From assembly GCA_946902985.2 (NCBI GenBank), contig OX336389.2, forward strand, positions 144,201,099 through 144,265,098: 64,000 bases of DNA, written 5' to 3'. Shown here piece after piece: positions 1 to 8,307 of the stretch. The translations under genes were made by a program, and so were the position numbers. Source of the stretch: Meconema thalassinum (Eukaryota; Arthropoda; Insecta; Orthoptera; Tettigoniidae). Below the pieces are notes generated by a model. It had not been told where the DNA came from. It searched no databases and saw nothing but the letters and a program-made list of their open reading frames with translations. How positions within the stretch are numbered: position 1 is the stretch's first letter; each line of letters begins with the position of its first letter.

Positions 1-649
1 CTCCAATTTTAAGGCGATGTCGCCTTGGGTCTACCCTTTTTTTTATAGGGTTAAAGAGTCTTTTGAGTCTGGGTAGGTTCTTGGTGACGAGGCGAGGTTT
101 TATGCCGATTGTGGAATGAATGGTGTTGTTGTAGCGAGACACAAGTTGAGGTAACCAGTCTATCCATCGATAGGAACAATGTATTGTAAACTCTTTCCAC
201 ATATAACTTTTTAATGTTCGATTGAAGCGTTCAACTACACTAGCTTTGAGATTGCTATAGGTGGTATAATGGTGAATATCCTTAGATTTGAGAAAACTGG
301 AGAAATCCTTGTTGAAAAATTCTTTCCCCTGGTCGGTTTGTAACAAGTGAGGTTGACGTTTTGATTGTTCAATAATATGTTGAAAGGCCTTTGTGACTAA
401 GACACCAGTTTTATTTTTTACTGGTTGAACAAAAGCCATTTTGGAATAGACATCAATGACGGTCAACATATAGCGTACACCGTCGTTAACGTTAGAATAA
501 GGTATCATTTCAACCAGGTCTGCCTGCCAAAGTTCATCGATTCCTTTGGAAATGACACGACGACGTTCATAAATGCGTCGGGCTGGTTTATGCAATTCAT
601 GAGCAATGCCCACTTTGATGGGTGATGGCTTATATGATAATTTTAGCAT
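1..649 (-). CDS. rve-family (retroviral-type) integrase, 3' end cut by window edge
   Basis: The ATG at 649-647 opens a frame that runs uninterrupted to base 1 (216 codons, no stop). It has the DDE catalytic core of Maverick integrases: first Asp in ELWQADLVEM, second Asp in LLQTDQGKEFF, and the Glu in VVERFNRTLK, with the expected spacing. The linker LHKPARR...RRRV before the core is typical of Maverick integrases. By family knowledge it integrates the linear element and creates 6-bp target duplications. The N-terminal helix-turn-helix/zinc segment seen in longer homologues is absent or short, and the C-terminal chromodomain region would lie outside the window. The gene overlaps the end of the upstream minus-strand gene by 20 bases in another frame. 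Confidence 0.9.
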   Translation of the reverse strand, partial: MLKLSYKPSPIKVGIAHELHKPARRIYERRRVISKGIDELWQADLVEMIPYSNVNDGVRYMLTVIDVYSKMAFVQPVKNKTGVLVTKAFQHIIEQSKRQPHLLQTDQGKEFFNKDFSSFLKSKDIHHYTTYSNLKASVVERFNRTLKSYMWKEFTIHCSYRWIDWLPQLVSRYNNTIHSTIGIKPRLVTKNLPRLKRLFNPIKKRVDPRRHRLKIG

Positions 650-1730
650 CTCGGAATTGTTGTTCAATGTGGGCGATATCCGCCTCATGTCCAGTGTGAC
701 CAGCTTGTTTTGATGCATGAAGCAAGTATAAGCGCTCTACTAACTGATTGGGATTATTCCAAGAGGTTATATCTAGGTAGGGTTTAAATTTCTTAAACCT
801 TACACCAGAGGCAGAGTGATGTTTTTGCTTACCAAAGATGTTTGCAATGATGGTTTTATATTTTTGGGATATATTGGCATTGACCTGCTGAGGGGATTTA
901 TAGTTTCTTTTGTGAGCGTTGGTGTCTAATAAAATGGATTTATATTTAGCAAGGTCCTCGGACGTAAAATCTTGTGTCGAGGGGGTGCGAGAAAATAGCA
1001 GCTTTAACAGACCTGGTGTTAATTTATAATTGATCTTTTTAATGACAGCTTTCGTACGAGCAAATTTAATGGATGAATCCCCAATTTTAAAACTATCATT
1101 CTCATAGTGAACACCATACGTGGTATCTGTATTTCCAATAAATAGAAGGGTCAGATACGGTTCCAGGGTTGCCCCATAATGTTTGATTAAAATGTTTTTG
1201 AGTTGAGCTTTATTTTGCGGGGTTGCCAAGATTGTGAAAACGGAGACGATGTGGAGGAAGACGGTGTTGCCACTATGACGGAAGATTTTTGTTTTGTTTT
1301 TAGAAACTGTTGAAGGGGTGAGGATTTTTTTTCTTTCAGGACTAAATACGCTTTCGCTTTCACTTTCACTTTGTTCATGTTGTTTTTCTTCTTCTTCTTC
1401 TACTTGATGTTCTTGATGTTCTTGTTCACTAACATTAGAGGAGGAGGAGGAGGAGGGGGAGGATTTTACATGTCGTGTGGAATCTGTTGGAGTAAATTTT
1501 GAACTTGTTATGGGTTTGGTTTGAGAGGTAGCAGCAGCAGCAGTAGCTGCAAAAGCATTAGGTTTGAATCTCATGGGATCAACCGATGATGGAGCATGTT
1601 TTATCATGGGTAAAGGATTGACGTTTTTTAAACGTTGCAATTCACGAAATTTATGTCGAATCGTATTTCGTGCCTCAATAATACGCTGCATGATTTGAAC
1701 ATGTTTCTTGTACCCTATGGCGTTCGCCAT
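630..1730 (-). CDS. Maverick-conserved protein of unknown function
   Basis: This 366-residue protein starts with MANAIGYKKHV and ends just inside the integrase start. Residues 1-40 are basic and probably helical. Residues about 85-130 are a low-complexity Ser/Glu/Gln-rich linker that includes a poly-Ser run and a poly-Glu run. The C-terminal 200 residues form a compact region ending in the pattern DITSWNNPNQLVERL...SKQAGHTGH, which I recognise as recurrent beside Maverick integrases in arthropods. No enzymatic motif is visible. The position between integrase and ATPase suggests a structural or replication-accessory role, which is inference only. Confidence 0.7.
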   Translation of the reverse strand: MANAIGYKKHVQIMQRIIEARNTIRHKFRELQRLKNVNPLPMIKHAPSSVDPMRFKPNAFAATAAAATSQTKPITSSKFTPTDSTRHVKSSPSSSSSSNVSEQEHQEHQVEEEEEKQHEQSESESESVFSPERKKILTPSTVSKNKTKIFRHSGNTVFLHIVSVFTILATPQNKAQLKNILIKHYGATLEPYLTLLFIGNTDTTYGVHYENDSFKIGDSSIKFARTKAVIKKINYKLTPGLLKLLFSRTPSTQDFTSEDLAKYKSILLDTNAHKRNYKSPQQVNANISQKYKTIIANIFGKQKHHSASGVRFKKFKPYLDITSWNNPNQLVERLYLLHASKQAGHTGHEADIAHIEQQFRDAKIII

Positions 1731-1778
1731 GGTAAAGGTAAAGACACACTAACAGGAAATGTCCAACCCTGAGTCTTT

Positions 1779-2480
1779 TTAAACAGAAATAAAATGATCA
1801 AAACCCAAGCGATAACGTCCCTCACATCGTTCACTCTGTTTATTTATGACCAAACAGGCATGGGGATGATGGTTCCAACACGAAGCACACAATTGCATGA
1901 AAGCTGTAAAGGACATATCTGGATTCACATGATCTTGAAAAATATGATAGAGATATCTAGAGTCTTGGCGGAAGAGAACGATGAGATTGGCATTGTCACG
2001 AATCAACTGTTTGGGGATTTTGGAATAGGTCTGAGCCAGATAAAAACAATCCACTTGTTTATGGCGTCCCATACTAAAATACTCTTGAATAATGGCCTGT
2101 CGTTGAGTGGCAATATCATCAAAAATTATAATGGAATCTGGTTGAATGCGGTCTGGTTGAATGACATCTTGAGGTGAGGTGAATGTAAAATAGCCCATGG
2201 CTTCTTTATTTAACGAAGACATAATTAGTTCCAGATACACGTACAGAGGCTGGTACAAGGATTTGGCAAAAATATGAATATTTTGAAATCGTAGGCCATG
2301 TGGCGCGGTAATAATGTTCAGCAAAACATTGGTCTTTCCACAACCCGAAGGCCCTACCATAATACATCGAACGGTAGATGAGAATAGGGTGCCATGACGT
2401 TTAGGTTCGCACACGGACAGTGATAGCTCTGAAATCAAATCAGAGACGGGCAAAGCATGGGGTTGTTTCCTTAATTCCAT
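1779..2480 (-). CDS. A32/FtsK-type genome-packaging ATPase
   Basis: This 233-residue protein has a Walker A P-loop, MVGPSGCGKTN, near residue 42 and a Walker B, SIIIFDDI, near residue 117. A further conserved polar block (AQTYSKIPKQLIRDNANLIV) follows. This is the organisation of poxvirus A32-like and Maverick packaging ATPases, whose expected role is ATP-driven loading of the linear genome into the capsid. The length is normal for Maverick ATPases. The ATG at 2480 is the first in frame and faces the plus-strand capsid block across a 105-bp gap. The reading frame is intact. Confidence 0.88.
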   Translation of the reverse strand: MELRKQPHALPVSDLISELSLSVCEPKRHGTLFSSTVRCIMVGPSGCGKTNVLLNIITAPHGLRFQNIHIFAKSLYQPLYVYLELIMSSLNKEAMGYFTFTSPQDVIQPDRIQPDSIIIFDDIATQRQAIIQEYFSMGRHKQVDCFYLAQTYSKIPKQLIRDNANLIVLFRQDSRYLYHIFQDHVNPDMSFTAFMQLCASCWNHHPHACLVINKQSERCEGRYRLGFDHFISV

Positions 2481-2585
2481 TGTGTCGACGACTGAGTTAT
2501 TTTCACGTGTGTATAAGGTTTATATATATATATATATATATATAGGCAAGCGGTGAGTAGGATAGGTTAGTTAACGTCTATCACC
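2481..2585. promoter_or_regulatory. Divergent promoter region with (TA)n tract
   Basis: The gap between the divergent ATPase and fibre-like genes contains an uninterrupted TA dinucleotide tract at about 2518-2544. It lies 40-65 bases upstream of the plus-strand ATG at 2586 and a similar distance from the minus-strand ATG at 2480. A TATA-type element serving both directions is the simplest reading. No other motif is clear. Confidence 0.4.
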
Positions 2586-3189
2586 ATGGACGTGTTTGGG
2601 AGAGCTCGTGTAACCATGGCCACAGCCGCCTCTTTGTCAAAACAGTCACGAGAGTTGGCAACAAAAAGCTATGTCGATCGCAAAGTGCAAAGTGTCTATC
2701 ACATGGCCCCGAGACTAACCGCTGAGGGCTATTCAGCCAATCATCATCGTATTATTGATGTGCAAGAGCCTCGAGGCGAAAAAACTTGTCTGCACGAAAC
2801 GTTATGTGACCTATCAAATGAAAAGGCTTTATAAATTTGTCCCATCTGTATTTTTAGTGTACCTGTCAAATCAAAAACTGGACAATGACAGAAACCATTC
2901 CCCACCACCACTCGTGAATGATGATCTTACCTATATGCTTGCTTCCGGTTTAAGTCGTTATCGACTGCATTATGATGGTGTAATTCATATTAAATATGCC
3001 ATGCCTGATGAGAAACATTTAAAAATACAACTAAACGGTGAAAGAGTGTTGGCTCACAACCATCAAAGAGTAAATGTTGGAGATGAGTTATCCTTTCATC
3101 TTATGCTTACGTTTGAGGAAAAGGAAGCTGGGAAAACGGTGAATGATTTTCCGCTTTATATAGAATTGGAATATACTGCTATGAAATAA
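2586..3189 (+). pseudogene. Fibre/minor virion-like protein, broken by one frameshift
   Basis: The first frame (2586-2834) begins MDVFGRARVTMATAASLSKQ and continues with a segment resembling virion fibre shafts (TKSYVDRKV, HHRIIDVQEP). Similarity of type then moves to the next frame, which stays open to the stop at 3187-3189 and reads TKRYVTYQMKRLYKF and later a beta-rich C-terminus. The switch falls at the A-run in GCGAAAAAAC near 2775-2785, so one base appears gained or lost. The C-terminal half looks like a compact beta domain (ELSFHLMLTF, FPLYIELEY). Position at the head of the capsid block suggests a spike or fibre role, but I do not recognise the fold. Whether the shift is real decay or a sequence error cannot be told here. 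Confidence 0.55.
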
Positions 3190-3247
3190 GGTTCTCTACG
3201 TTAGTTGTTATCGAATGTTTGCTGAGAAAGGTTCACCAAGTAGCAGC

Positions 3248-3764
3248 ATGGTGAAAAAAAGGTATGCTATGAACATGAAAAAAACAAAACTCACAAAGAG
3301 AAAAAAGCCAGGTCGGAAACCAAGTCGATCTACCTCACACCCAGTGTTAAAACTTAAAAAAACTAAAAAAATCTAAAAAAGAGGCTATCGAAAAAGCTTT
3401 ACAAGCGGTGCGATTGTCTACAGCTCCGAAATCGCAGCATCATGTATCGATAAAAGGAAAAGGAAGAAAGAAAAAACGTGGGCGAGTCATTCCTGTTGCT
3501 AAGCGTGGGGTTTTTTTGCCGGATTTATTTGCAGGGTTGGCAGCTTTGGGGTCCCTTTTGGGTGGTGCCAGCGCTGTAGCGAAAACCATAAAAGCCGTCG
3601 AGCAAGGCAAGCAACAACTCAAAGAATGCGAGCGACACAATAAAACGTTAGAAGCCATTGCGATGGGAGCTAGAAATGGCAATCATTTAAAGCCAGTCTT
3701 TTATCCACAAGGTAGTGGCCTACCGTCTAAGAAAAAAAAATGTCCATCATCGATAAGCGCTTAA
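3248..3764 (+). pseudogene. Basic, membrane-active virion core protein (adenovirus VI/X-like), frameshifted
   Basis: An ATG at 3248 opens a very Lys/Arg-rich frame that stops at 3374-3376 inside two A7 runs. The next frame continues smoothly with KSKKEAIEKALQAV and runs to the stop at 3764. The second part has a basic stretch (KGKGRKKKRGR), then a Gly/Ala-rich hydrophobic segment (AGLAALGSLLGGASAVAKTI) and an amphipathic helix ending HNKTLEAIAMGARNG. This order is characteristic of a Maverick/adintovirus protein compared with adenovirus core or membrane-lytic proteins. The expected role is DNA condensation or endosome disruption in the virion. The end overlaps the protease start by 25 bases. 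Confidence 0.6.
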
Positions 3765-4150
3765 GGCAACTGCCTCGTCATGCCATGACCCATGAAGAAG
3801 TGGAAAGCTATGCCAAACAACTAAAGATTTCTCATTTTCGAGGTGTATTTATGCGAAATGAATTACCCAAAGCACCGTGGAAAGAAGAACGAGCCATGAT
3901 GAATTTAGATGATGATGCAGGCCCAGGAACCCATTTTGTAGCCTATGTGAAACAAGGTTCCACAGTATGGTACTTTGACAGTTATGGAAATTTACCTCCC
4001 CCGATTGAGTTGCTACGTTATTTGGGAAACCGGGTAAAGATATTCTATAATGTGAATCGTCAACAAACCTTTGACAGTCAAGAGTGTGGCCGTTTGAGTT
4101 TACATTTTTATATAAGAGGTCGCGTTAAGCCAACAGTTTCATCATTATGA
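3740..4150 (+). CDS. Adenain-like cysteine protease (virion maturation)
   Basis: This 136-residue protein matches the C5/Ulp1-type adenoviral protease layout: catalytic His in GPGTHFVAYV, Asp in WYFDSYGNLPP, and the nucleophile Cys in FDSQECGRLS. The length is slightly short because the tail after the Cys helix is brief. Its family role is to cleave capsid and core precursors during maturation. It starts inside the end of the preceding core-protein gene and its TGA stop is shared with the next ATG in an ATGA overlap (4147-4150). The compact packing argues for one co-expressed capsid block. Confidence 0.82.
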   Translation: MSIIDKRLRQLPRHAMTHEEVESYAKQLKISHFRGVFMRNELPKAPWKEERAMMNLDDDAGPGTHFVAYVKQGSTVWYFDSYGNLPPPIELLRYLGNRVKIFYNVNRQQTFDSQECGRLSLHFYIRGRVKPTVSSL

Positions 4151-4870
4151 ATGTCAACGCCAAGACATTTACCGTGCACAGTCGCGGGCCTGAAGTGTCC
4201 CTGGATTTTTCCCCCCATTGAATTGCAACCAGAACAATCCTATGTGCTAGGATTAATTTCTTTGGAAAGTTACAACAGAATTTACAATATTCAAGTGGAT
4301 ATTAATGACAAATTTTATTATGATGATTATATGTTGACACTACCCCCTGGAGGTTATACCATAGACGATGTGCATGAGGCCATTAGCGTGTCGATGATAA
4401 AACAATTTGGTGTCAAACCATTTGCGGATGGGACACACAAATTTGAACTTACAGCCAATACAATAACTCATCGCTGTCGTATTTTCTCTACGTTTAACAT
4501 TGACTTTGAAACACGAGTTCATTCTATTGGTCCTTTACTAGGATTTAAACCAAGAGTGTTGGCAGCTCAGCAACCCCATGAATCAGATTATCCAGTGAAA
4601 TTCATCGAGGACCATCACATTTCTGTAACTTGCAATATTATTAGAGACGTATTTACGAATCAAGAACAAAGCCATTCCCTGTATGATTTTATTGTCACCT
4701 CTCCTTGCGGCAATATTATTCGTGAAAACCCTTCAGTGGTTCTATATCATCCTGTGTGTGTCAGTGATATTAGTAATATTACCTTACGCTTAGTGAATAG
4801 AAACCAACAACTGATTGCTTTGGACGCCAACACCCCTGTGACCTACAAGTTGGTTTTAAAGACGCCATGA
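4147..4870 (+). pseudogene. Penton (single jelly-roll minor capsid) protein with an early frameshift
   Basis: The likely start is the ATG at 4147, overlapping the protease stop, and it reads MNVNAKTFTVHSRGPEV, a typical penton N-terminus. That frame stops just after a T5C6 run near 4205-4216. The adjacent frame, also reachable from the ATG at 4151, then carries the body: FPPIELQPEQSYVLGLISLE, FYYDDYMLTLPPGGYTIDDV and a beta-rich remainder to the stop at 4868-4870. This is the pattern of Maverick penton proteins, which form the capsid vertices. One base gained or lost in the homopolymer explains the split. The stop overlaps a further ATG at 4867 in another ATGA. Confidence 0.7.
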
Positions 4871-4997
4871 AATTTATCTATAAAGCAACAACAACGTCTA
4901 CGAGGTCGGTTATTTGCCCGCCGTGTATGAAACGGTTGACACGAGTAAACCGACAACGCTTACAACGCATTGGTTATACGCTACATCCCAATCATGA
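4864..4997 (+). other. Short inter-capsid segment, possible small ORF
   Basis: Between penton and major capsid lie about 125 bases with an ATG at 4867 overlapping the penton stop. One frame stays open to 5058, well into the capsid gene, and is Arg/Lys-rich. Another frame is Arg-rich at first, then after a frame change ends with a TGA that overlaps the capsid ATG at 4994 (again ATGA). The repeated ATGA architecture suggests a small coding unit once filled this gap. I do not recognise it. Confidence 0.25.
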
Positions 4998-6058
4998 ACA
5001 AAGAGCTGTTGCAAGTGTTAAATCCCATACAAGTGGAAGATGGCGTCGTGCGCATTGATATGCATTCCTATCAACCTCAAGCAACAGGACTGAATATCAA
5101 TGACGAGATTCAATTCATCATTAACAATCAAGATAATTTTACTCTACCTCATGAAAGTGTCCTTCAAATTGAGGGTAAATTGATGAAAGCCGATGACAGC
5201 ACACCCACAACGTCTGCGTTGGCGAATCATGGTTTTGCTTTTCTGTTTTCTGAAGTACGTTATGTGATAAATGATATTGTCATAGATATGACTCGAAATG
5301 TGGGCATGACTAGTCTTATGAAATTATATCCATCCTATAGCGAGGAAGAAAGTAAAACACTTTCTATGGCTGGATGGTGTCCCAACAGTAGCAAAGACTG
5401 GCTAGTTCATACCGATGGCACTTTTACAGGCTTCCTACCCTTAAAATTACTCCTTGGCTTTGCCGAAGATCACAAGCGTATTATATTAAACGCAAGACAA
5501 AGTTTGTATCTGGTGAGAGACCGCAGTGATTATAATGCACTGAAAGGAGCCTCTGACCAAGTGATAGACTCAAAAATTCAACTGATTCGATTACTATGGA
5601 AAGTGCCCCAAGTGACGCTATCGGATCGTAAAAAGCTAAGCATGTTAAATTTGGTGCAAAAAGATATAGCCTTGCCTATCGCCTTTCGAAGATGGTGTCT
5701 ACATGAATACCCCTTGCTACCTACCACAGACACACATAGTTGGAGTGTCAAATCGGCTCGCTCTACCGAGAGACCCCTCTATGTTATTATTGGTTTTCAA
5801 ACCAATAGAAAATACCAACAAAGCAAAGATGTCACCTTGTTTGATCACATTCACTTGAGAAATATACGACTATTTTTAAATAATGTTTGCTTTCCCTATG
5901 AGGGGTTGGAACTCAATTTTTCAAAAAATAAGTTTGGCCCCCTTTACGACATGTTCGCTAAATTTCAATCGTCTTATTATGAAAAACAGGATTGTCCTAT
6001 GTTGTCGCCACAAGGGTTTAAAGCAAAAGCACCACTGATTGTTTTCGACTGTTCGTAG
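4994..6058 (+). CDS. Major capsid protein (double jelly-roll, hexon-like) ending at an in-frame TAG
   Basis: I choose the ATG at 4994 (MNKELLQVLNPIQVED), because the frame upstream of it has no ATG. The product is 354 residues with features typical of Maverick/adintovirus capsid proteins: the N-terminal block (YQPQATGLNINDEIQF), the segment SEVRYVINDIVID, the region DYNALKGASD, and the C-terminal block LYVIIGFQTNRK with FDHIHLRNIRLFLN. Two beta-rich halves are consistent with two jelly rolls forming the trimeric capsomer. The stop at 6056-6058 is TAG followed by CTA, and the same frame stays open for another 46 codons to a TAA at 6197-6199. Homologues usually continue past the equivalent of VFDCS, so the TAG is either a nonsense mutation or a readthrough site. 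Confidence 0.82.
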   Translation: MNKELLQVLNPIQVEDGVVRIDMHSYQPQATGLNINDEIQFIINNQDNFTLPHESVLQIEGKLMKADDSTPTTSALANHGFAFLFSEVRYVINDIVIDMTRNVGMTSLMKLYPSYSEEESKTLSMAGWCPNSSKDWLVHTDGTFTGFLPLKLLLGFAEDHKRIILNARQSLYLVRDRSDYNALKGASDQVIDSKIQLIRLLWKVPQVTLSDRKKLSMLNLVQKDIALPIAFRRWCLHEYPLLPTTDTHSWSVKSARSTERPLYVIIGFQTNRKYQQSKDVTLFDHIHLRNIRLFLNNVCFPYEGLELNFSKNKFGPLYDMFAKFQSSYYEKQDCPMLSPQGFKAKAPLIVFDCS

Positions 6059-6199
6059 CTAGAAGAATCTATGAAAATCACCACCATTGATTTTGAAACA
6101 CAAGAAAATGTCCCAGACCATATCAGTGCCTACTGTTTGATTATTCATGCTAGACAAGTGAAATATCATCCTTTGTCCAATTATGTCACCAGCATGTAA
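6059..6199 (+). other. In-frame C-terminal continuation of the capsid gene after the TAG
   Basis: Forty-six sense codons in the capsid frame run from just after the TAG to a TAA at 6197-6199. The translation contains the pieces QENVPDHISAYCLI and HPLSNYV, which resemble the usual tail of Maverick capsid proteins. Conservation of type argues that the TAG interrupts a real coding sequence. TAG-CTA is a context in which readthrough can occur, but nothing here proves it. Confidence 0.55.
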
Positions 6200-6247
6200 G
6201 CCATCTGTGGTCGAGTGAAAAAAGAAAAGATCATCATCATAGGATTG

Positions 6248-6715
6248 ATGATAAGCATCTGCATGCACAGTATCTGTTGCGCTCTGGCACTGTGCGCACA
6301 TACAACAACAACAAACATCATGTGTCCCTCAATAAGCAACAGCAACAACAACAACGTGACAGACAAACCATGGAATTTAAAATGTGAATTTAATCGTCTG
6401 AAAACTTTTGAAACATGGACAGTTCCCTTTATGGATTGTGGAGAATTGGCTGCGAGCGGATTTTATTACTTAAAACGTGGGGATGTGGTCAAGTGTATTT
6501 TTTGCAACATTGAAATTGGAAACTGGGAAATAGGGGATCGACCCTTTAGCGATCATCAGCGATGGAGTCCATCCTGCCCTTACCTCAATCGCTATGATGT
6601 GGGCAATATTCCATGGAGTTTGAATTATCCTGTTATTGTACCAGACCCTGCAAAACTAGGAGATACTTGTGGACCGTATGTGCAAACTATTCATTTGAAT
6701 GCCGTTCCAAATTAA
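6248..6715 (+). CDS. BIR-domain protein (viral IAP-like)
   Basis: The domain is a complete single BIR: the entry motif NRLKTFETW, then CGELAASGFYYLKRGD, the zinc ligands in VKCIFCN, the core GNWEIGDRPFSDH, and the last ligand in SPSCPYL. Spacing C-x2-C-x16-H-x6-C matches the BIR consensus. There is no RING domain, and the protein ends about 40 residues after the BIR. BIR proteins of this kind in insect viruses inhibit caspases and delay apoptosis, which is family knowledge. The ATG at 6248 gives a hydrophobic N-terminus. A later ATG at 6320 would give a cytosolic form and may be the true start. It follows the capsid extension by about 50 bases. It is a likely capture from a host or another virus. 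Confidence 0.8.
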   Translation: MISICMHSICCALALCAHTTTTNIMCPSISNSNNNNVTDKPWNLKCEFNRLKTFETWTVPFMDCGELAASGFYYLKRGDVVKCIFCNIEIGNWEIGDRPFSDHQRWSPSCPYLNRYDVGNIPWSLNYPVIVPDPAKLGDTCGPYVQTIHLNAVPN

Positions 6716-6904
6716 GCCAACAAACTTTGTAATAAATGTGAAGTGTTTTTTATGTTATGAATAAAATCTCAAAAAATATTTAGCTGTTGTTCAATTCATT
6801 TGTTTCTTTTTTCCTAAAGTCCTTTGACTTTGCCATGTTAAACCATGGCATGGGTTAGTTGTTGATTAGACGTTAATGAGGTAACAAGTAAAAATTAAAA
6901 AAGC
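6716..6904 (+). terminator. 3' region of BIR gene with AATAAA signals
   Basis: Two AATAAA hexamers occur at 6731-6736 and 6760-6765, 15 to 45 bases after the BIR stop codon. They probably serve as polyadenylation signals for the capsid/BIR transcripts. The rest is AT-rich leader for the next gene. Confidence 0.4.
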
Positions 6905-7471
6905 ATGATGCGTACACTCATTGTGGATTGTCAGGGGTTTAAAATTGCAGACAACAAATTTATATTTAAGGATGTCGCTTTTATCGATTGTAGTACGTTT
7001 TGGGTGTCTAACCCTATTCATTTGGTGTTTAAACCTCCCTATGCTTTCGAGTTGCTTAGTGAAAAAGATAAAAAACAGAGCCAATGGATTGAAAATTATT
7101 TGCAATTAGCATGGAACCAGGGTGATATTTCTTACAAGTATCTTGACATCGTCATGAAAGCCCATTTGTCCGCGGCCAATGTCTTATTTGTTAAAGGGAG
7201 TGAAAAACGCCAGTGGCTTCAACCATTTTTACCCTCTCACTGTCAATGTATTGACCTTTTAGATCTGGGTTGTCCATCCCTGCAAACGCTCATGGACACT
7301 TGTCTTTGCGACAATATTCAGAATAAAGCCTTAGCGCATGCATGGCAATTGTTTAATTGGCTCACCACGAGTGCATGTTGGGAGTTGTTCAATAAAATTA
7401 AAACTGAAAGTGTATCGTCCAATGATAGCAGTGAGACGTGCACACGTGAGGTGATAACATCAACGTTATAG
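6905..7471 (+). CDS. Maverick-associated protein of unknown function
   Basis: This 188-residue protein begins MMRTLIVDCQGFKIADNKFI and later reads KDVAFIDCSTFWVSNPIH, then WIENYLQLAWNQGDISY and ANVLFVKGSEKRQWLQPFLP. I recognise this as a family repeatedly found in arthropod Mavericks. The early pattern of an acidic residue in a hydrophobic strand and a following core recalls DEDD/RNase H-like nucleases, but the full catalytic set is not evident, so no activity is assigned. The last 30 residues are Ser/Thr/Glu-rich. The reading frame is intact and ends two bases before the next ATG, which suggests co-expression with the phospholipase gene. Confidence 0.6.
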   Translation: MMRTLIVDCQGFKIADNKFIFKDVAFIDCSTFWVSNPIHLVFKPPYAFELLSEKDKKQSQWIENYLQLAWNQGDISYKYLDIVMKAHLSAANVLFVKGSEKRQWLQPFLPSHCQCIDLLDLGCPSLQTLMDTCLCDNIQNKALAHAWQLFNWLTTSACWELFNKIKTESVSSNDSSETCTREVITSTL

Positions 7472-7473
7472 AC

Positions 7474-8307
7474 ATGGACGCCACTACAATCGACAAGGCT
7501 ATTGGAAAGTTCTTTGTGTGCAAGAAGAAACTGATTAGCTTTACACAACATGAATTATTAGCACTACCTAAATCATTTATTTTTTATGTTGCTGCCAACG
7601 CTGTCAAAGAAATTTGGGAAAAGGCGCCTGCCGAGTGGACTAACGACTCTGTATTGAGTGAACTACAACCATGCAGTCATTTTTCCCATCACAAGCAATT
7701 AACCATGGCAAAAATACCTTCCATTCGACAGTGTGCCACATGCCAATTAATGAAATTATATCATGGTCATAAAACTCAGTGTAAAGACATTGTTTCATCA
7801 TTCCATGGCTGTCATGCGGAAAACAACCACCACCTACCATGCTCGTCATCAGCCGCCGACAAACAACAACTACAACAACAACAACAACAGCAACAGCAAG
7901 AACAAGAAGAAGAAGACAAGAAGAACAACAAAAAAAGTGTTTTTCACCGATTGAAACCTCTATGTCCCAGGTGTACTGGCCGTGGAATTATTGATAACAT
8001 CATTAAAAACTTACCATTCGAAACTCACTTACCTGCTTACAGCTTCTGCGGCCCTGGTACTCGTCTTCAAGATCGTTTGAGGAGAGGGGATATGGGAATC
8101 AATGCTTTGGATCATGCATGTCTTAATCACGATAAAGCCTATGAAAACAGTGATCCCACACTAAGACACATTGCCGACAAAGTCTTGTTAAGCATTGCCA
8201 AGCAACGATTAACAGCTTCATATGCCAGTCTAGCAGAACGAATGACAGCATTTATAGTGATTGGTGCTATGAAGAGCAAATTACTTTTATCTAGATATGG
8301 ACTTTAA
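7474..8307 (+). CDS. Phospholipase A2-domain virion protein (parvovirus VP1-type)
   Basis: This 277-residue protein has three parts. The N-terminal region (residues 1-125) contains FTQHELLALPKSFIFYVAAN and a cysteine cluster (QCATCQLMKLYHGHK). A low-complexity Gln/Glu/Lys linker spans about residues 128-150. The C-terminal PLA2 domain has the Ca-loop SFCGPGTRLQ and the catalytic His-Asp pair in LDHACLNHDKAYE. In parvoviruses this domain breaches endosomal membranes during entry, and a similar role here is inference. The frame is intact. Decayed relatives of the N-terminal region occur at 42.1-42.6 kb and twice near the centre of element B. Confidence 0.82.
   Translation: MDATTIDKAIGKFFVCKKKLISFTQHELLALPKSFIFYVAANAVKEIWEKAPAEWTNDSVLSELQPCSHFSHHKQLTMAKIPSIRQCATCQLMKLYHGHKTQCKDIVSSFHGCHAENNHHLPCSSSAADKQQLQQQQQQQQQEQEEEDKKNNKKSVFHRLKPLCPRCTGRGIIDNIIKNLPFETHLPAYSFCGPGTRLQDRLRRGDMGINALDHACLNHDKAYENSDPTLRHIADKVLLSIAKQRLTASYASLAERMTAFIVIGAMKSKLLLSRYGL

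Noticed and set aside
425..625. Plus-strand open frame of 66 codons
   Set aside because: It is antisense to the integrase core, whose DDE residues are clear on the minus strand.
1794..2177. Plus-strand open frame of 127 codons
   Set aside because: It is antisense to the ATPase, which has both Walker motifs.
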